DNA of 59,930 bases from Heyndrickxia ginsengihumi (GTDB taxonomy: Bacteria > Bacillota > Bacilli > Bacillales > Bacillaceae_C): assembly GCF_011008565.1 (NCBI RefSeq), contig NZ_JAAIWK010000024.1, positions 1 through 59,930 of the forward strand, in the 5' to 3' direction. The notes beneath the pieces are model-generated. The model searched no databases. It was not told where the DNA came from and saw only the letters and a program-made list of their open reading frames with translations. The position numbers and the translations under genes were made by a program. Position 1 is the first letter of the stretch, and every line of letters begins with the position of its first letter. Below are positions 8,318-17,165 of the stretch, one piece after another.

Positions 8318-9388
8318 TTATTGATAACGAATTGCATCTACAGTCGCTTGATCACATGCTTGTACAAGTTTGACGATTAATGCTTTTGCCGCAGCATAGT
8401 CATCCACATGCAAAATGGAGGCATGCGTATGAATATAACGTGCGCATACACCAATAACTGCACTAGGAACACCGCTATTAGACGTATGAACACGCCCTGC
8501 ATCTGTTCCACCTGGAGATACAAAATATTGATACGGGATTTGATTACTTTCAGCTGTATCTAAAATAAATTCACGCATTCTTCGATGTGTTACCATTGTC
8601 CGATCATAAATGCGGAGTAAAGCCCCTTTGCCAAGTTGTCCAAATTGATTTTTATCTCCTGAAGCATCATTCGCAGGACTTGCATCAAGCGCAAAGAAAA
8701 TATCAGGTTTAATCATATTTGCTGCTGTTTGTGCACCACGAAGACCGACTTCTTCCTGTACTGTCGCCCCTGAATAGAGCGTATTTGGAAGCTTAACTCC
8801 TTGTAATTCTTTTAACAGTTCAATGGCAAGGCCGCATCCATAACGATTGTCCCAAGCTTTTGCTAATATTTTTTTCTCATTCGCCATCGGTGTAAAAGGA
8901 CAAATAGGAAGAATCGATTGCCCTGGGCGAATGCCAATATTCTCTGCATCTTCGCGGTTATCCGCTCCAATATCAATCAACATATTTTTGATGTCCATCG
9001 GTTTATTTTTCGTTTGTTCATCTAATAAATGCGGAGGAATAGAGCTTACTACACCAATGATAGGTCCTTTTTCTGTATAAATATGTACCCTTTGTGCCAG
9101 CAGCACTTGGCTCCACCAGCCACCTAATGTTTGAAATCGAATCATTCCATTGTCTGTAATACTTGTTACCATAAAAGCAACTTCATCCATATGACCTGCT
9201 ACCATAACTGTTGGGCCCTCTTTTTCGTCACGCCTAACGCCAAAAATGCTGCCAAGATTGTCTTGAATAACTTCGTCAGTGTATTTATTTAATTGTTCTC
9301 TCATAAAAGCACGTACTGCATATTCATTGCCAGGTGCTCCCGGCAGTTTAGTTAATGTTTTAAACAGTTCACGTGTATCTTGTTCCAT
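8318..9388 (-). CDS. ytoP: YtoP, M42-family metallo-aminopeptidase
   Basis: This 356-residue cytoplasmic peptidase is of the M42 glutamyl aminopeptidase/endoglucanase-like family. Metal and catalytic residues are visible in [10 protein letters not shown] (about 70), [10 protein letters not shown] (about 180), [11 protein letters not shown] (about 215), ALDASPAND (about 237) and the C-terminal IHTHASILH. These proteins form large tetrahedral assemblies that trim peptides to amino acids and need two divalent metal ions. The exact specificity of YtoP is unknown to me. The start has GAGGCTG upstream. It is transcribed alone. Confidence 0.9.
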   Translation of the reverse strand: MEQDTRELFKTLTKLPGAPGNEYAVRAFMREQLNKYTDEVIQDNLGSIFGVRRDEKEGPTVMVAGHMDEVAFMVTSITDNGMIRFQTLGGWWSQVLLAQRVHIYTEKGPIIGVVSSIPPHLLDEQTKNKPMDIKNMLIDIGADNREDAENIGIRPGQSILPICPFTPMANEKKILAKAWDNRYGCGLAIELLKELQGVKLPNTLYSGATVQEEVGLRGAQTAANMIKPDIFFALDASPANDASGDKNQFGQLGKGALLRIYDRTMVTHRRMREFILDTAESNQIPYQYFVSPGGTDAGRVHTSNSGVPSAVIGVCARYIHTHASILHVDDYAAAKALIVKLVQACDQATVDAIRYQ

Positions 9389-9610
9389 CGTTCAGCCTCT
9401 TTTCGTAATATTATTTTTAATGTCGTTCATGCTAATCTATATGTACGAATTTATTTTACAGAACTTGCTTGTATTCTGCCATAAAACGACTTGAATTTTT
9501 CATGATTTCATAAATAAATGATATATTTAAGTTGGATAAATATATGATATGATGACATAAAGGTAGATAACGTTTTTCATCCTAAACTTATTTTTAAAGG
9601 TGGAATGATT

Positions 9611-9922
9611 ATGAATTGGAAAACTTTTGTCGCTGGTGTAGCCGTTGGTGCAATTGGCGGCCACTTTGTTAGCCAAGCGATTAAAAAGAACCAAACAATA
9701 TCAGCCGAAACAGTCCTTGCTAATGTAAAAAAAGCTTTTAAAGCCAATGGGACAGTCGATGGTTCATGGATTCAAACAACAGTTGACAATTATGAAAAAC
9801 ACCCGATCAAAACGGAAATTTATCGCGGTGGTATTTCATTTAATGAAAACGGAGAAAGAAATCAATACGAATTTATCGCTGATGCAAAAACAGGCAGTAT
9901 CATTGACGTTTATCCAATATAA
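9611..9922 (+). CDS. ytzB: YtzB, PepSY-domain membrane-anchored protein
   Basis: This 103-residue protein has a short N-terminal hydrophobic segment (about 4-18, FVAGVAVGAIGGHF) and a PepSY domain over the rest (about 35-103). PepSY domains are often associated with peptidase inhibition or surface proteins, but no role is established here. An in-frame ATG at 9605 lies only 1 nt from AAAGGTGG, while the ATG at 9611 lies 7 nt from it and is preferred. The gene diverges from ytoP and converges with ytnP across a terminator. Confidence 0.82.
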   Translation: MNWKTFVAGVAVGAIGGHFVSQAIKKNQTISAETVLANVKKAFKANGTVDGSWIQTTVDNYEKHPIKTEIYRGGISFNENGERNQYEFIADAKTGSIIDVYPI

Positions 9923-9927
9923 AAAAA

Positions 9928-9987
9928 AGACACCAATACAGTTATGAAGACGGTTTGTCTGAACCGTTATCGACGTATATGGTGTCT
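9928..9987. terminator. Bidirectional terminator between ytzB and ytnP
   Basis: AGACACCA at 9928 pairs with TGGTGTCT at 9980-9987. A second hairpin, CGGTT(TGTCTG)AACCG, sits in the loop. An A-run on the left gives a T-run for ytnP on the minus strand; T-rich sequence follows on the right. Confidence 0.75.
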
Positions 9988-9998
9988 AATTTATTTTA

Positions 9999-10835
9999 TC
10001 ACCTTTTGACTTCAGCACAAATATTTCCATCTTTATCCCATTTTAAAGCCCGATAAAATGCATCATGGTAAAATAAAAACCATGCCTCGCTCTGCATCAT
10101 TTCATCCAACCATTTTTTCTTCTGAAAGATAGAATTCATTGGATAGTCATCGTAAGCCATTACCCAAAGAGGATTAAGATGCGCATGTGTTGGCAATAAA
10201 TCTGCCATATGCACCCATTTTTCCCCATTGCATTCGCCCGTAATAATTGCGTGCCCATTACTATGACCGCCAGTATGGACCATTTGGAACGCATTTTCAA
10301 TCATTATTTCATGTTGAAATGTTTGCACTTGGTGCTGAATTGCTTCCCAATTTTCGCTCCAATATGTATTTCTCGAACGCATATTTGGATTCCGCATTTC
10401 ATCCCATTCAATTTGGGACGTATAAATAATTGCATTCGGAAAGGCAGATTCAAACCCATCATCAGTTGGGATCGTAAGACCGCATGCATGGTCAAAATGT
10501 AAATGTGTCATACAGACAATATCAATATCGTTCCTACTTAACCCTAATGTTTTTAATGATTCTTCAATATCTGCTTCTTCATTTACTCCGTAATTTCGTC
10601 TTTGTTTTTCTGTAAATTTTCCGTTCCCAATTCCAGACTCGATTAAAATATTTTTTCCGTTTAGCTGAAAAAAAATGGGATCTGTTCGTAATTCAATTTG
10701 GTTTCTTTCATTTGCAGGGTATTTTTTAGACCATAATGGTTTTGGCACAACCCCAAACATCGCCCCACCATCTAAATGAGTTACTCCTCCATTTAACCAG
10801 TAAAATGTTTGTTCTCCAATTTTTAGTCTTTCCAT
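9999..10835 (-). CDS. ytnP: YtnP, metallo-beta-lactamase-fold lactonase
   Basis: This 278-residue hydrolase of the metallo-beta-lactamase fold has the zinc motif [11 protein letters not shown] (HxHxDH, about residues 110-120), a later histidine in [10 protein letters not shown] (about 188-196) and the aspartate in [10 protein letters not shown]. subtilis YtnP is reported to be a lactonase that quenches lactone signals of competitors such as Streptomyces. The N-terminal region is typical of YtnP and AHL-lactonase-like enzymes. A strong GGGAGGGG site precedes the ATG. There is no signal peptide, so action is probably intracellular. Confidence 0.9.
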   Translation of the reverse strand: MERLKIGEQTFYWLNGGVTHLDGGAMFGVVPKPLWSKKYPANERNQIELRTDPIFFQLNGKNILIESGIGNGKFTEKQRRNYGVNEEADIEESLKTLGLSRNDIDIVCMTHLHFDHACGLTIPTDDGFESAFPNAIIYTSQIEWDEMRNPNMRSRNTYWSENWEAIQHQVQTFQHEIMIENAFQMVHTGGHSNGHAIITGECNGEKWVHMADLLPTHAHLNPLWVMAYDDYPMNSIFQKKKWLDEMMQSEAWFLFYHDAFYRALKWDKDGNICAEVKR

Positions 10836-10917
10836 ATTACCCCTCCCAAAAAGTCAATTAACAAAAAAGACAACGTTTACATCATTATTCTATACAAAGC
10901 ATGGATTCCCCTTCATA

Positions 10918-10972
10918 AAGAAAAGGCCTCACATCATATGTCTCAGTAATAATGTCAGACCCTTTGTAATAG
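10918..10972 (-). terminator. Terminator after trmB
   Basis: On the minus strand AAAGGGTCTGACAT pairs imperfectly with ATGTGAGGCCTTT, followed by TCTTT. It lies about 12 nt past the trmB stop. Confidence 0.5.
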
Positions 10973-10983
10973 TATAAATACTA

Positions 10984-11628
10984 TTATTCATTTAAATATT
11001 TAACTTCACAACGATAAATCCGTTGACCTTTAGCAGAAAATTTTTCTTCGTATTCTGTCATAACATTATCTTCCATCCCACTATTGTGAAGATCAAGACT
11101 AATGTCTTTTAATAATAGCCCATATTCAGAAAAACTTTTTAATGAATATTCAAACAAGCCTTGGTTATCCGTTTTGAAATGAATTTCTCCTCCATCAACC
11201 AATACACTTTCATACATCCTCAAAAATGATTTATATGTTAATCTTCGTTTTTCATGACGATTTTTTGGCCATGGATCAGAGAAGTTTAGATAGACACGTT
11301 CAATATCATTTTTTTGAAAATACTCAACTAAACGGCTAGCATCTACATTTAATAATTTTACATTATCTAGCTGTTCTTCAAGAATTTTATCTAACGCGGA
11401 AACAATAGCACTTTCTTGTTTTTCAATTCCAATATAATTTATATGTGGATTTTGCTTCGCCATCCCCGTAATAAAACGCCCTTTTCCCGTGCCAATTTCA
11501 ATATGGAGCAGCTGTTTTTTCGCAAAAGCTTCAGACCATCTTCCCCGGAAATGTTCCGGTTCTTGAATAACAATTTTTGGATTTTGCATGAGCTTTTCTT
11601 TTGCCCATGGTTTATTTCGTAACCTCAT
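10984..11628 (-). CDS. trmB: tRNA (guanine-N7-)-methyltransferase TrmB
   Basis: This 214-residue enzyme makes m7G46 in the tRNA variable loop using S-adenosylmethionine. Family signatures are visible: the SAM pocket [10 protein letters not shown] (about 45-54), [11 protein letters not shown], and the catalytic [17 protein letters not shown] (about 118-134). The length agrees with B. subtilis TrmB (YtmQ), about 213. Start at 11628 with GAGGTG upstream. It is transcribed as a single gene, with a 319-bp gap separating it from divergent ytzH. Confidence 0.95.
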   Translation of the reverse strand: MRLRNKPWAKEKLMQNPKIVIQEPEHFRGRWSEAFAKKQLLHIEIGTGKGRFITGMAKQNPHINYIGIEKQESAIVSALDKILEEQLDNVKLLNVDASRLVEYFQKNDIERVYLNFSDPWPKNRHEKRRLTYKSFLRMYESVLVDGGEIHFKTDNQGLFEYSLKSFSEYGLLLKDISLDLHNSGMEDNVMTEYEEKFSAKGQRIYRCEVKYLNE

Positions 11629-11734
11629 TTAAACACCTCGATTAAATAACGTTCATTTATATTAGACAAAGCTCATTGAAATTGTTTTTTAAAAGACTGT
11701 TTTCGTTAATTTGTCGCTTCGCATCAAAAGGAGG

Positions 11735-11837
11735 AACTGCTTTCCACAGGCGGATATCTTCCGCACTGCACGTTAGGATCTTTCCTATCAACTCCAATCA
11801 ACTTTATAAACAGTGTAAGTGAACAACATTTATTTTC
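11735..11837. repeat. Degenerate remnant of the GC-rich intergenic repeat
   Basis: The trmB-ytzH gap (11629-11947) holds a decayed piece of the repeat in opposite orientation to copy 1. GCTTTCCACAGGCGG compares with GCTTTCCGCGGGCGG (the complement of copy 1), and further on is CTCCAATCAAC, a familiar end of this repeat family. The adjoining AACAGTGTAAGTGAACAAC (about 11809-11827) recurs nearly unchanged at 38737-38755. Nothing else is recognised in the gap. Confidence 0.5.
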
Positions 11838-11947
11838 AAACTTATGATCAGTTGAAAAAAGCTTTTGAATAAAAATTAAAGATTGTCAAACACTATTATT
11901 TGAACATGCCACTTATGTTATCTGCTTATTTTAGGTGAAGGATGTGT

Positions 11948-12232
11948 ATGAGTATGCCGCTTTCTCATAAAGACCAACTTACATTACTAACAGATATTTT
12001 AAGTGAACACCAATTAGATTGTTGTGGGACTGTTTCTGAATGTGAACAATTGGAAAGATTAGTGAAGCAGTTGCTGACCAACCCTGAGGTTCATAATCAT
12101 ATAAAACCGGTGTTAAACAATGTTTATGATTACAGTCAAGCTGGTCAATATGCTCAACATCTAGATGATCATATTGAATCCCATAAAGATGAATTATCGC
12201 AATGGGTAGATAACATCAATCAATACTATTAA
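11948..12232 (+). CDS. ytzH: YtzH-like protein
   Basis: This 94-residue soluble acidic protein resembles B. subtilis YtzH (segments CCGTVSECEQLERLVKQLL and LSQWVDNINQYY). Its function is unknown and it has no membrane segment. Three in-frame ATGs occur at 11942, 11948 and 11954. AAGGA ends too near the first. I take 11948; 11954 (giving MPLSHKDQ, 92 residues) is equally possible. It converges with ytmP across a shared terminator, as in B. subtilis, where ytzH also neighbours ytmP. Confidence 0.8.
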   Translation: MSMPLSHKDQLTLLTDILSEHQLDCCGTVSECEQLERLVKQLLTNPEVHNHIKPVLNNVYDYSQAGQYAQHLDDHIESHKDELSQWVDNINQYY

Positions 12233-12240
12233 CAAAGTAG

Positions 12241-12297
12241 AGGGGTCAGACACCATACGTTCATCTACTTGATGACTGTATGATGTTAGACCCTTTT
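12241..12297. terminator. Bidirectional terminator between ytzH and ytmP
   Basis: GGGGTCAGACACCATAC pairs with GTATGATGTTAGACCC with three mismatches, flanked by TTTTATTTA on the right. The base of the stem abuts the ytmP stop codon. Confidence 0.75.
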
Positions 12298-13081
12298 ATT
12301 TATCATGAATGACAGATTCTAGAAAATCTATCCATTCATCCATTTCCGATAATCGATCTTTCGCTTTGTGCCATTTAATCATAATAATCGTTTGAATGAT
12401 CACATACCATTTCATTCTCAATAGTAAGTAATCGTTCATTTCAATTCCGTATTGCGTTAACCACTGTTCCCATTTTTGACGCGAAATATATAAATATAAA
12501 AGCATTCCAATATCGAGCGCAGGATCACCAATTAACGGACCGTCCCAATCAATAAGAAATAGTTCATCATCATTTGATAATAGCCAATTATTATGATGAA
12601 TATCTCCATGACAAACGACATATTCGTCATATTGAATATGGACTAATTCTTTTTGTAAAAATTGAATGGAGGAACGAATAACAGGCAGGTCTAATAACTC
12701 AGCTTCCATATTTGATTCAATTTTTGCTAGCATTTGGTACGTATCTAACGGTTTCATGCCAAGCCTTTTTAACATGATTAATAACGGTTCTGAATCATGT
12801 ATTTTTTTGAGAAGCTTTGCTACACGCTCATTCTCCATTTCTTGGGGACTAAGCTCTCTGCCCTCAACCCATTGCTGTGCCGTAAGTGTATCACCATTTT
12901 CCATTCTTCTTGTCCAAACTAGCTTTGGCACAATTCCTTCTGCAGATAAAACTGCTAAAAAAGGAGAGGAATTTCTCTTTAAAAATAATGTTTGTTCTTG
13001 ATATTTGGCATAGAAGGCTTCTCCTGTTGCCCCCCCGGCAGGTGTAATTTCCCAGCCTTGTCCTAGTATATCTTCCAACAT
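12296..13081 (-). CDS. ytmP: YtmP, aminoglycoside/choline-phosphotransferase-like kinase
   Basis: This 261-residue protein has the APH/choline kinase fold. The catalytic loop is CHGDIHHNNWLLS (about 167-179) and the metal-binding aspartate is in LIDWDGPLIGDPALDIG (about 186-202). The family phosphorylates small hydroxyl substrates; the substrate of YtmP is not known. An N-terminal glycine-containing lobe (PAGGATGEAFYAKY) corresponds to the nucleotide loop. AAGGTG lies 4 nt before the ATG at 13081. Nothing suggests antibiotic resistance, since this is a conserved chromosomal gene of Bacillus. Confidence 0.87.
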   Translation of the reverse strand: MLEDILGQGWEITPAGGATGEAFYAKYQEQTLFLKRNSSPFLAVLSAEGIVPKLVWTRRMENGDTLTAQQWVEGRELSPQEMENERVAKLLKKIHDSEPLLIMLKRLGMKPLDTYQMLAKIESNMEAELLDLPVIRSSIQFLQKELVHIQYDEYVVCHGDIHHNNWLLSNDDELFLIDWDGPLIGDPALDIGMLLYLYISRQKWEQWLTQYGIEMNDYLLLRMKWYVIIQTIIMIKWHKAKDRLSEMDEWIDFLESVIHDK

Positions 13082-13345
13082 TGTTCACCTTCAATAAGTA
13101 AGTCACCGGATACCATTCTTACTGTCATTTATAAAAAAGTCATAGACTGATTTTACCATGAATACATGTCGAATTCTAAATGAATTTGTCATTTTAATAA
13201 ATATTTTCGGCTTTTTAAATTAAAATAATTCACATTTTTATGCTACATTCAAGATGAATGTTATATATCTTGTTATCCAAATAGCATATTGAAATACTTG
13301 TTTCACACGAATATTAAAAAATCATCTGTTTTAACAAACTAAAAA
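13082..13345. other. AT-rich gap upstream of ytmP
   Basis: This very AT-rich stretch contains no supported reading frame and no repeat copy. It must hold the ytmP promoter on the minus strand, but no convincing -35/-10 pair stands out. Confidence 0.4.
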
Positions 13346-13349
13346 GAAA

Positions 13350-13393
13350 AAAAGACAGCTATTGGCAGTTTTGGTCATCAATAGCCATCCTTT
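13350..13393 (-). terminator. Terminator after the ytlP-ytlQ-ytlR operon
   Basis: On the minus strand GATGGCTATTG pairs with CAATAGCTGTC across an 14-nt loop, followed by TTTTTTTCTTTTT. It lies about 20 nt past the last ytlR frame. Confidence 0.8.
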
Positions 13394-13411
13394 GAATAAA
13401 TTTTATCTCTT

Positions 13412-14398
13412 TTACAGTTTTTTCGTCAAGTTAAAATTATTATTTTGAAATAGTCGTAAAGAAGTATTTTTATGTTCATCAATTGTTTGTAGTAACTTCC
13501 AGCAATTCATACATATATGTACATCGGTAGGAGTAACACCAATAAGCTCTCCATCGGCATGCACCGGCAAAGTATAAGGAGTCACAATTGACATCCGTTT
13601 GCCCGTAAAGCGTGAAACCTCTTTAAATTTATGATGCTTTCTAAAAAACACTGTTATAAATATAAATAAAAATTTCAATCGTGAAAGATCATGAACAACT
13701 GTCATATTTAATTGACCATCAGCTGGGCTTGCAAAAGGAGCTATTCTCATCCCTCCTCCAAAAAAAGGCTGATTGGAAATGGTAATAAACCATGTTGCTC
13801 GAATCTTTCTTTGTGGCCATCTACTTCAACTTCCACCAGGCTAGGGCGATATTGAAATAATCCAATGATTAACATCATCACATAGGCTAATTTCCCAACA
13901 TATAATCGATTACACCATTTTTTTAGTTTTGATTGATTTATTTGTCTCGCGATATACGCATCAAAACCCGCACCTAAATTATTCATAAAATACCCGGTTT
14001 CGCCGTTTTTCAATTGATAATAGCCAGCATCATATGTTCGTAGACATCCTATCAAAAATGATCCTTGCACATTTTTGAGGGTTTTGCGGCAATTTATATC
14101 CTCTAGAAAAATCATTTCCTGAACCAGCAGGGATATAGGCGATTATGACGTGGGGATGAGAAATAATGCCATTAACTACTTCATGAATCGTCCCATCTCC
14201 ACCAACCGCTACGAGCAAAAAAGGATGCTGTTTTTCAATGGCAAGATGTGCAGCCAGTTTTTTAGCATGACCTGCTCTTTTTGAGTAATACACTTCAAAT
14301 TCAATCTTCTCTTTAAGCATTTTCTCAATCTTATTCCACGTACGTAAAGCAGCGCCATTTTTAGCTGCTGGATTAACAATAAAGACGACTTCCTTCAT
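13412..14398 (-). pseudogene. ytlR: ytlR-like diacylglycerol/lipid kinase, broken by two frameshifts
   Basis: Three overlapping frames in order make one DAGK-catalytic-domain protein. The first (14398 to about 14035) has VNPAAKNGAA, VGGDGTIHEV and AGSGNDFSRG. The second (about 14040 to 13797) has TYDAGYY and NNLGAGFDAYIA. The third (about 13795 to 13412) reads WFITISNQPFFGGG then MRIAPFASPADG and VPVHADGELIG. Homologous residues continue across each junction, so one base shift near 14035-14045 and another near 13790-13800 interrupt an otherwise intact gene. The family phosphorylates lipids using ATP. It is last in the operon after ytlQ (gap 5 nt). Sequencing errors are the alternative to true decay. 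Confidence 0.85.
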
Positions 14399-14403
14399 TA
14401 TTG

Positions 14404-15354
14404 CTACTCCTCATCAAGATTCTCAATTTGCTCTTCGTAATCGTGTCGCAAAACACCGTTTGACTCCGAATAATTTAATAATACTTGTGCTGCCCTTAAT
14501 TGCATATGCTTTAACGGTGTACTTAAATGCCTCTGCTCCTCAAACCATAAATCATGCTCTCTTTTGGAAAGGATATGTAAATCATTCGGCTGATCAGGAT
14601 AATCAATATATCCATTTCGAGAAATGATCCCTTTTGAAATCGGCAGTGTTACATGATGAAGAGCAAACATTTGTTTAATAATTTTCTCCATTCTCCCTAA
14701 TGCAATCATTGGACTTAATATTTTTTTCTCTCCGTGCTGATAGCGTTTTTGCCAAAAATGCTCTTTTGAACCGATGAAGACAGCATCCTTTTCTTCCTCA
14801 AGAAAAGTAAGGCACCAAATTCTTAACGGGGATATCAATATCACATCCATTTCTATTGAAGCTTTTTTAAACGTAAAGACAGGTTTATACATTAATAAAA
14901 ACGTATCAGGAAAGCGCTGCAAAAAATATTTTAATTTCTCATCAAAATACATATTAGCTGGTACGTCAGACATATACTGCAATGTTGAGCTTGCCCAACG
15001 AAGCTGAAACTTTAACAATTGATCTAAAAAAACTTGCTTTAACTGTTCCTCTGTGTCTGGATAATATTTAAGCTGCGGGGAAAATTCGAATGATGAATCG
15101 ATTGATGTTTTTTCATCCTCTTCTTCATACGGGTGGTCATCTCGTTTTTTAAACCAATTTTTCACTTTCTTTAAAACAGATTCATTCTCAACATATTCCG
15201 CTTCATCCACAGCTTGAATAAACTCTTTATTTTGCCAGTTCAATTTTAATAGCTGCCACTGCTGCTTTTTCAAGCGAACAAACTGGTTTGTGTAACGGTT
15301 TAAATCGACTTCATAACGAGAGATAAAATCTTGAACTTTAATCAGCTGTCCCAT
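14404..15354 (-). CDS. ytlQ: YtlQ, conserved protein of unknown function
   Basis: This 316-residue soluble protein corresponds by position and character to B. subtilis YtlQ. It has a charged, partly coiled-coil N-terminal third (about 1-100, rich in K, E and W) and a C-terminal domain with the segments FTFKKASIEMDVILISPLR and RIWCLTFLEE. These faintly recall NERD/nuclease-like folds (E..D..I), but I would not assert activity. It sits between ytlP (17 nt upstream) and ytlR (5 nt downstream) in one operon. GAGG precedes the start by 7 nt. Confidence 0.75.
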   Translation of the reverse strand: MGQLIKVQDFISRYEVDLNRYTNQFVRLKKQQWQLLKLNWQNKEFIQAVDEAEYVENESVLKKVKNWFKKRDDHPYEEEDEKTSIDSSFEFSPQLKYYPDTEEQLKQVFLDQLLKFQLRWASSTLQYMSDVPANMYFDEKLKYFLQRFPDTFLLMYKPVFTFKKASIEMDVILISPLRIWCLTFLEEEKDAVFIGSKEHFWQKRYQHGEKKILSPMIALGRMEKIIKQMFALHHVTLPISKGIISRNGYIDYPDQPNDLHILSKREHDLWFEEQRHLSTPLKHMQLRAAQVLLNYSESNGVLRHDYEEQIENLDEE

Positions 15355-15371
15355 TTTACTTCCTCTTTCTT

Positions 15372-15926
15372 TTAACCTAAAACAAATTGTTTTTTCACTT
15401 CATACTTTGGTAATTGATCAAGATGTGTTTGATATAATACAGCTTGCTCAATTATAAATGACTGTTGGGTATCTGTCCTATAAGTAGACAGTACATCTTG
15501 CTGGAAGGCTTTCTCGTCCCTCCATTTTCTTGCTAATGTAATATGTGGGTTAAATGGTCTTCGATCTAATTGGAAACCTGCACGAAGGCAATGATGATAA
15601 ATCATTTTTTGCAGTTCCATTAACTCATGACTTTGCTCGATTCCAGCCCATAAAATTCGCGGTTTATTACTATTTCCAAAAGTACCGAAATGATCAATTT
15701 TAAGTGTAAACGAAGGGATCCTTTTGATATCATGTAGTATATCGGTATTCACCTGCTCCAGCTGTTCTTGTGAAGCCTCTCCTAAAAAAGCAAGTGTAAT
15801 ATGGTAGTCTTCCTTATATACCCAGCTTTTAAAATTCAATTCCTGTTGCATTTGCTGTGTTACTTGCCACAGTGATTTTTTCATCTCATTTGGCAATAAT
15901 GCTGCTAAGAAATAATGATTTGACAT
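15372..15926 (-). CDS. ytlP: YtlP, RNA 2',3'-cyclic phosphodiesterase (ThpR family)
   Basis: This 184-residue protein of the 2H phosphoesterase superfamily has the two HxTx motifs HITLAFLGE (about 42-50) and HITLARKW (about 126-133). Those histidines catalyse opening of 2',3'-cyclic phosphates; the family was formerly called 2'-5' RNA ligase. The frame is open to 15956. AGGAGA lies 8 nt before the ATG at 15926, giving the start MSNHYFLAALLP. It is the first gene of the ytlP-ytlQ-ytlR operon. Confidence 0.9.
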   Translation of the reverse strand: MSNHYFLAALLPNEMKKSLWQVTQQMQQELNFKSWVYKEDYHITLAFLGEASQEQLEQVNTDILHDIKRIPSFTLKIDHFGTFGNSNKPRILWAGIEQSHELMELQKMIYHHCLRAGFQLDRRPFNPHITLARKWRDEKAFQQDVLSTYRTDTQQSFIIEQAVLYQTHLDQLPKYEVKKQFVLG

Positions 15927-16134
15927 CGTTCTTCTCCTATTCAATTCATTTCTCATTCCTTATTTTAACAAAAACGAGCCAACTATATGACATAATTATT
16001 TTTCCTATTAAAAAAGTAGCGGATTTCCGCTTCAGGATGCTTGCACCTTTTTTCCAATCTCAACTTTATAGAAAATGAATGGATTTATTTAAGACCAACA
16101 TTTTCTAGGTTTACATTTTTAGCCTTTTATTGAA

Positions 16135-16171
16135 ATAAAAAAGCAGGCTGTCTTTCATGACTAGCCTGCTT
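16135..16171 (-). terminator. Terminator after dat
   Basis: AAGCAGGC (16141-16148) pairs with GCCTGCTT (16164-16171), followed on the minus strand by TTTTATTTC. It lies about 7 nt past the dat stop. Confidence 0.85.
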
Positions 16172-16178
16172 GTTAAAC

Positions 16179-17048
16179 TTATTTCTCCGTAGTAGTTTCT
16201 ACTTGTTTCGTTTGTTTTTCAATTTCTTGATCAAAATATTTTTGAATTTGTCTTGTTAACGCTCCCGGCGTTCCGTTTCCAATTTTTTGTTGATCGACTT
16301 GAATAATAGGCGTTACTTCAGATGTAGTGCTCGACATAAAAACTTCATCAGCATGCAGCAAGTCATCAATTGTAAATGTTTCTTCACGATAAGCAATTTG
16401 GTGTTCATCACAAATTTTCAAAATAACTTGGCGTGTAATTCCTTTAAGAATTAGATTCGTTGCCGGATGCGTCAACAACTCATTATTTTTAACAATAAAA
16501 ATATTTGAAGACGACCCTTCTGTCACGATCTCTCCTCGATGTTGTATAGCTTCGTAGCAACCTTTTTCAGCAGCCTGCTGCTTCGCTAAAACATTTCCTA
16601 ATAAATTCAAACTTTTAATATCGCATCGTAACCACCTAATGTCATCGACCAATATTGCAGAAACGCCTTTTTCAAAGTGATCAATCGGTCTTTCTACTTC
16701 ATTTGTATATGCCACAAAGGTTAAATGGCTTGTCTCAGGAAACTGGTGTTTCCTTGGCGCTGTACCACGGGTAAATTGCATATAGATGATTCCTGTATTT
16801 AATTGATTAACAGTAACCAATTCTTGTAACTGTTTAGTAAGTTCTTCAGCAGAATAAGGAATTTGTAATGAAAGTTTTTCAGCACTTAAGTAAAGTCTAT
16901 CTAGGTGCTCTTTATTTGTGAATAGCTGGCCATTATATACCCTCACAACTTCGTAAATGCCATCGCCAAATTGATAACCGCGATCTTCTACATCTACATA
17001 ACCTTCACTTCGATCAACTAATTTTCCATTTAAAATAAACTTCTCCAT
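16179..17048 (-). CDS. dat: D-amino-acid aminotransferase
   Basis: This 289-residue fold-type IV PLP enzyme interconverts D-alanine and D-glutamate with their keto acids, supplying D-amino acids for the cell wall. The PLP lysine is K145 in RCDIKSLNLLGN, the same number as in Bacillus sp. YM-1 D-AAT. The phosphate-binding TEGSSSNIF and the C-terminal STTSEVTPI are present. A charged tail (EKQTKQVETTTEK) extends the C-terminus slightly. AAGGGGAAGG precedes the ATG. It is a single-gene unit just downstream of pepV in the same direction, with 117 bp between. Confidence 0.93.
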   Translation of the reverse strand: MEKFILNGKLVDRSEGYVDVEDRGYQFGDGIYEVVRVYNGQLFTNKEHLDRLYLSAEKLSLQIPYSAEELTKQLQELVTVNQLNTGIIYMQFTRGTAPRKHQFPETSHLTFVAYTNEVERPIDHFEKGVSAILVDDIRWLRCDIKSLNLLGNVLAKQQAAEKGCYEAIQHRGEIVTEGSSSNIFIVKNNELLTHPATNLILKGITRQVILKICDEHQIAYREETFTIDDLLHADEVFMSSTTSEVTPIIQVDQQKIGNGTPGALTRQIQKYFDQEIEKQTKQVETTTEK

Positions 17049-17165
17049 GATTCCTTCCCCTTTACAATTATCTTGAACAATAACTCCGTTTATTGTTAGT
17101 GCCTACACATATGAATTAACAATACATGACACATCACAGAGCTTACAGTTCACACAAACTATATT

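Noticed and set aside
12666-13001. 111-codon plus-strand frame over ytmP, and many similar long opposite-strand frames
   Set aside because: They overlap well-supported genes, lack ribosome sites and show no recognisable protein features; they are shadows of the real frames.
13412-14398. Three separate small genes in place of ytlR
   Set aside because: The three products are consecutive, non-redundant parts of one DAGK-family protein, with homologous residues continuing across the frame changes.
16014-16065. GCGGATTTCCGC...TCAGGATGCTTGC as another copy of the intergenic repeat
   Set aside because: Only about 13 bases resemble the repeat and no paired arms are visible. It is too weak to call.
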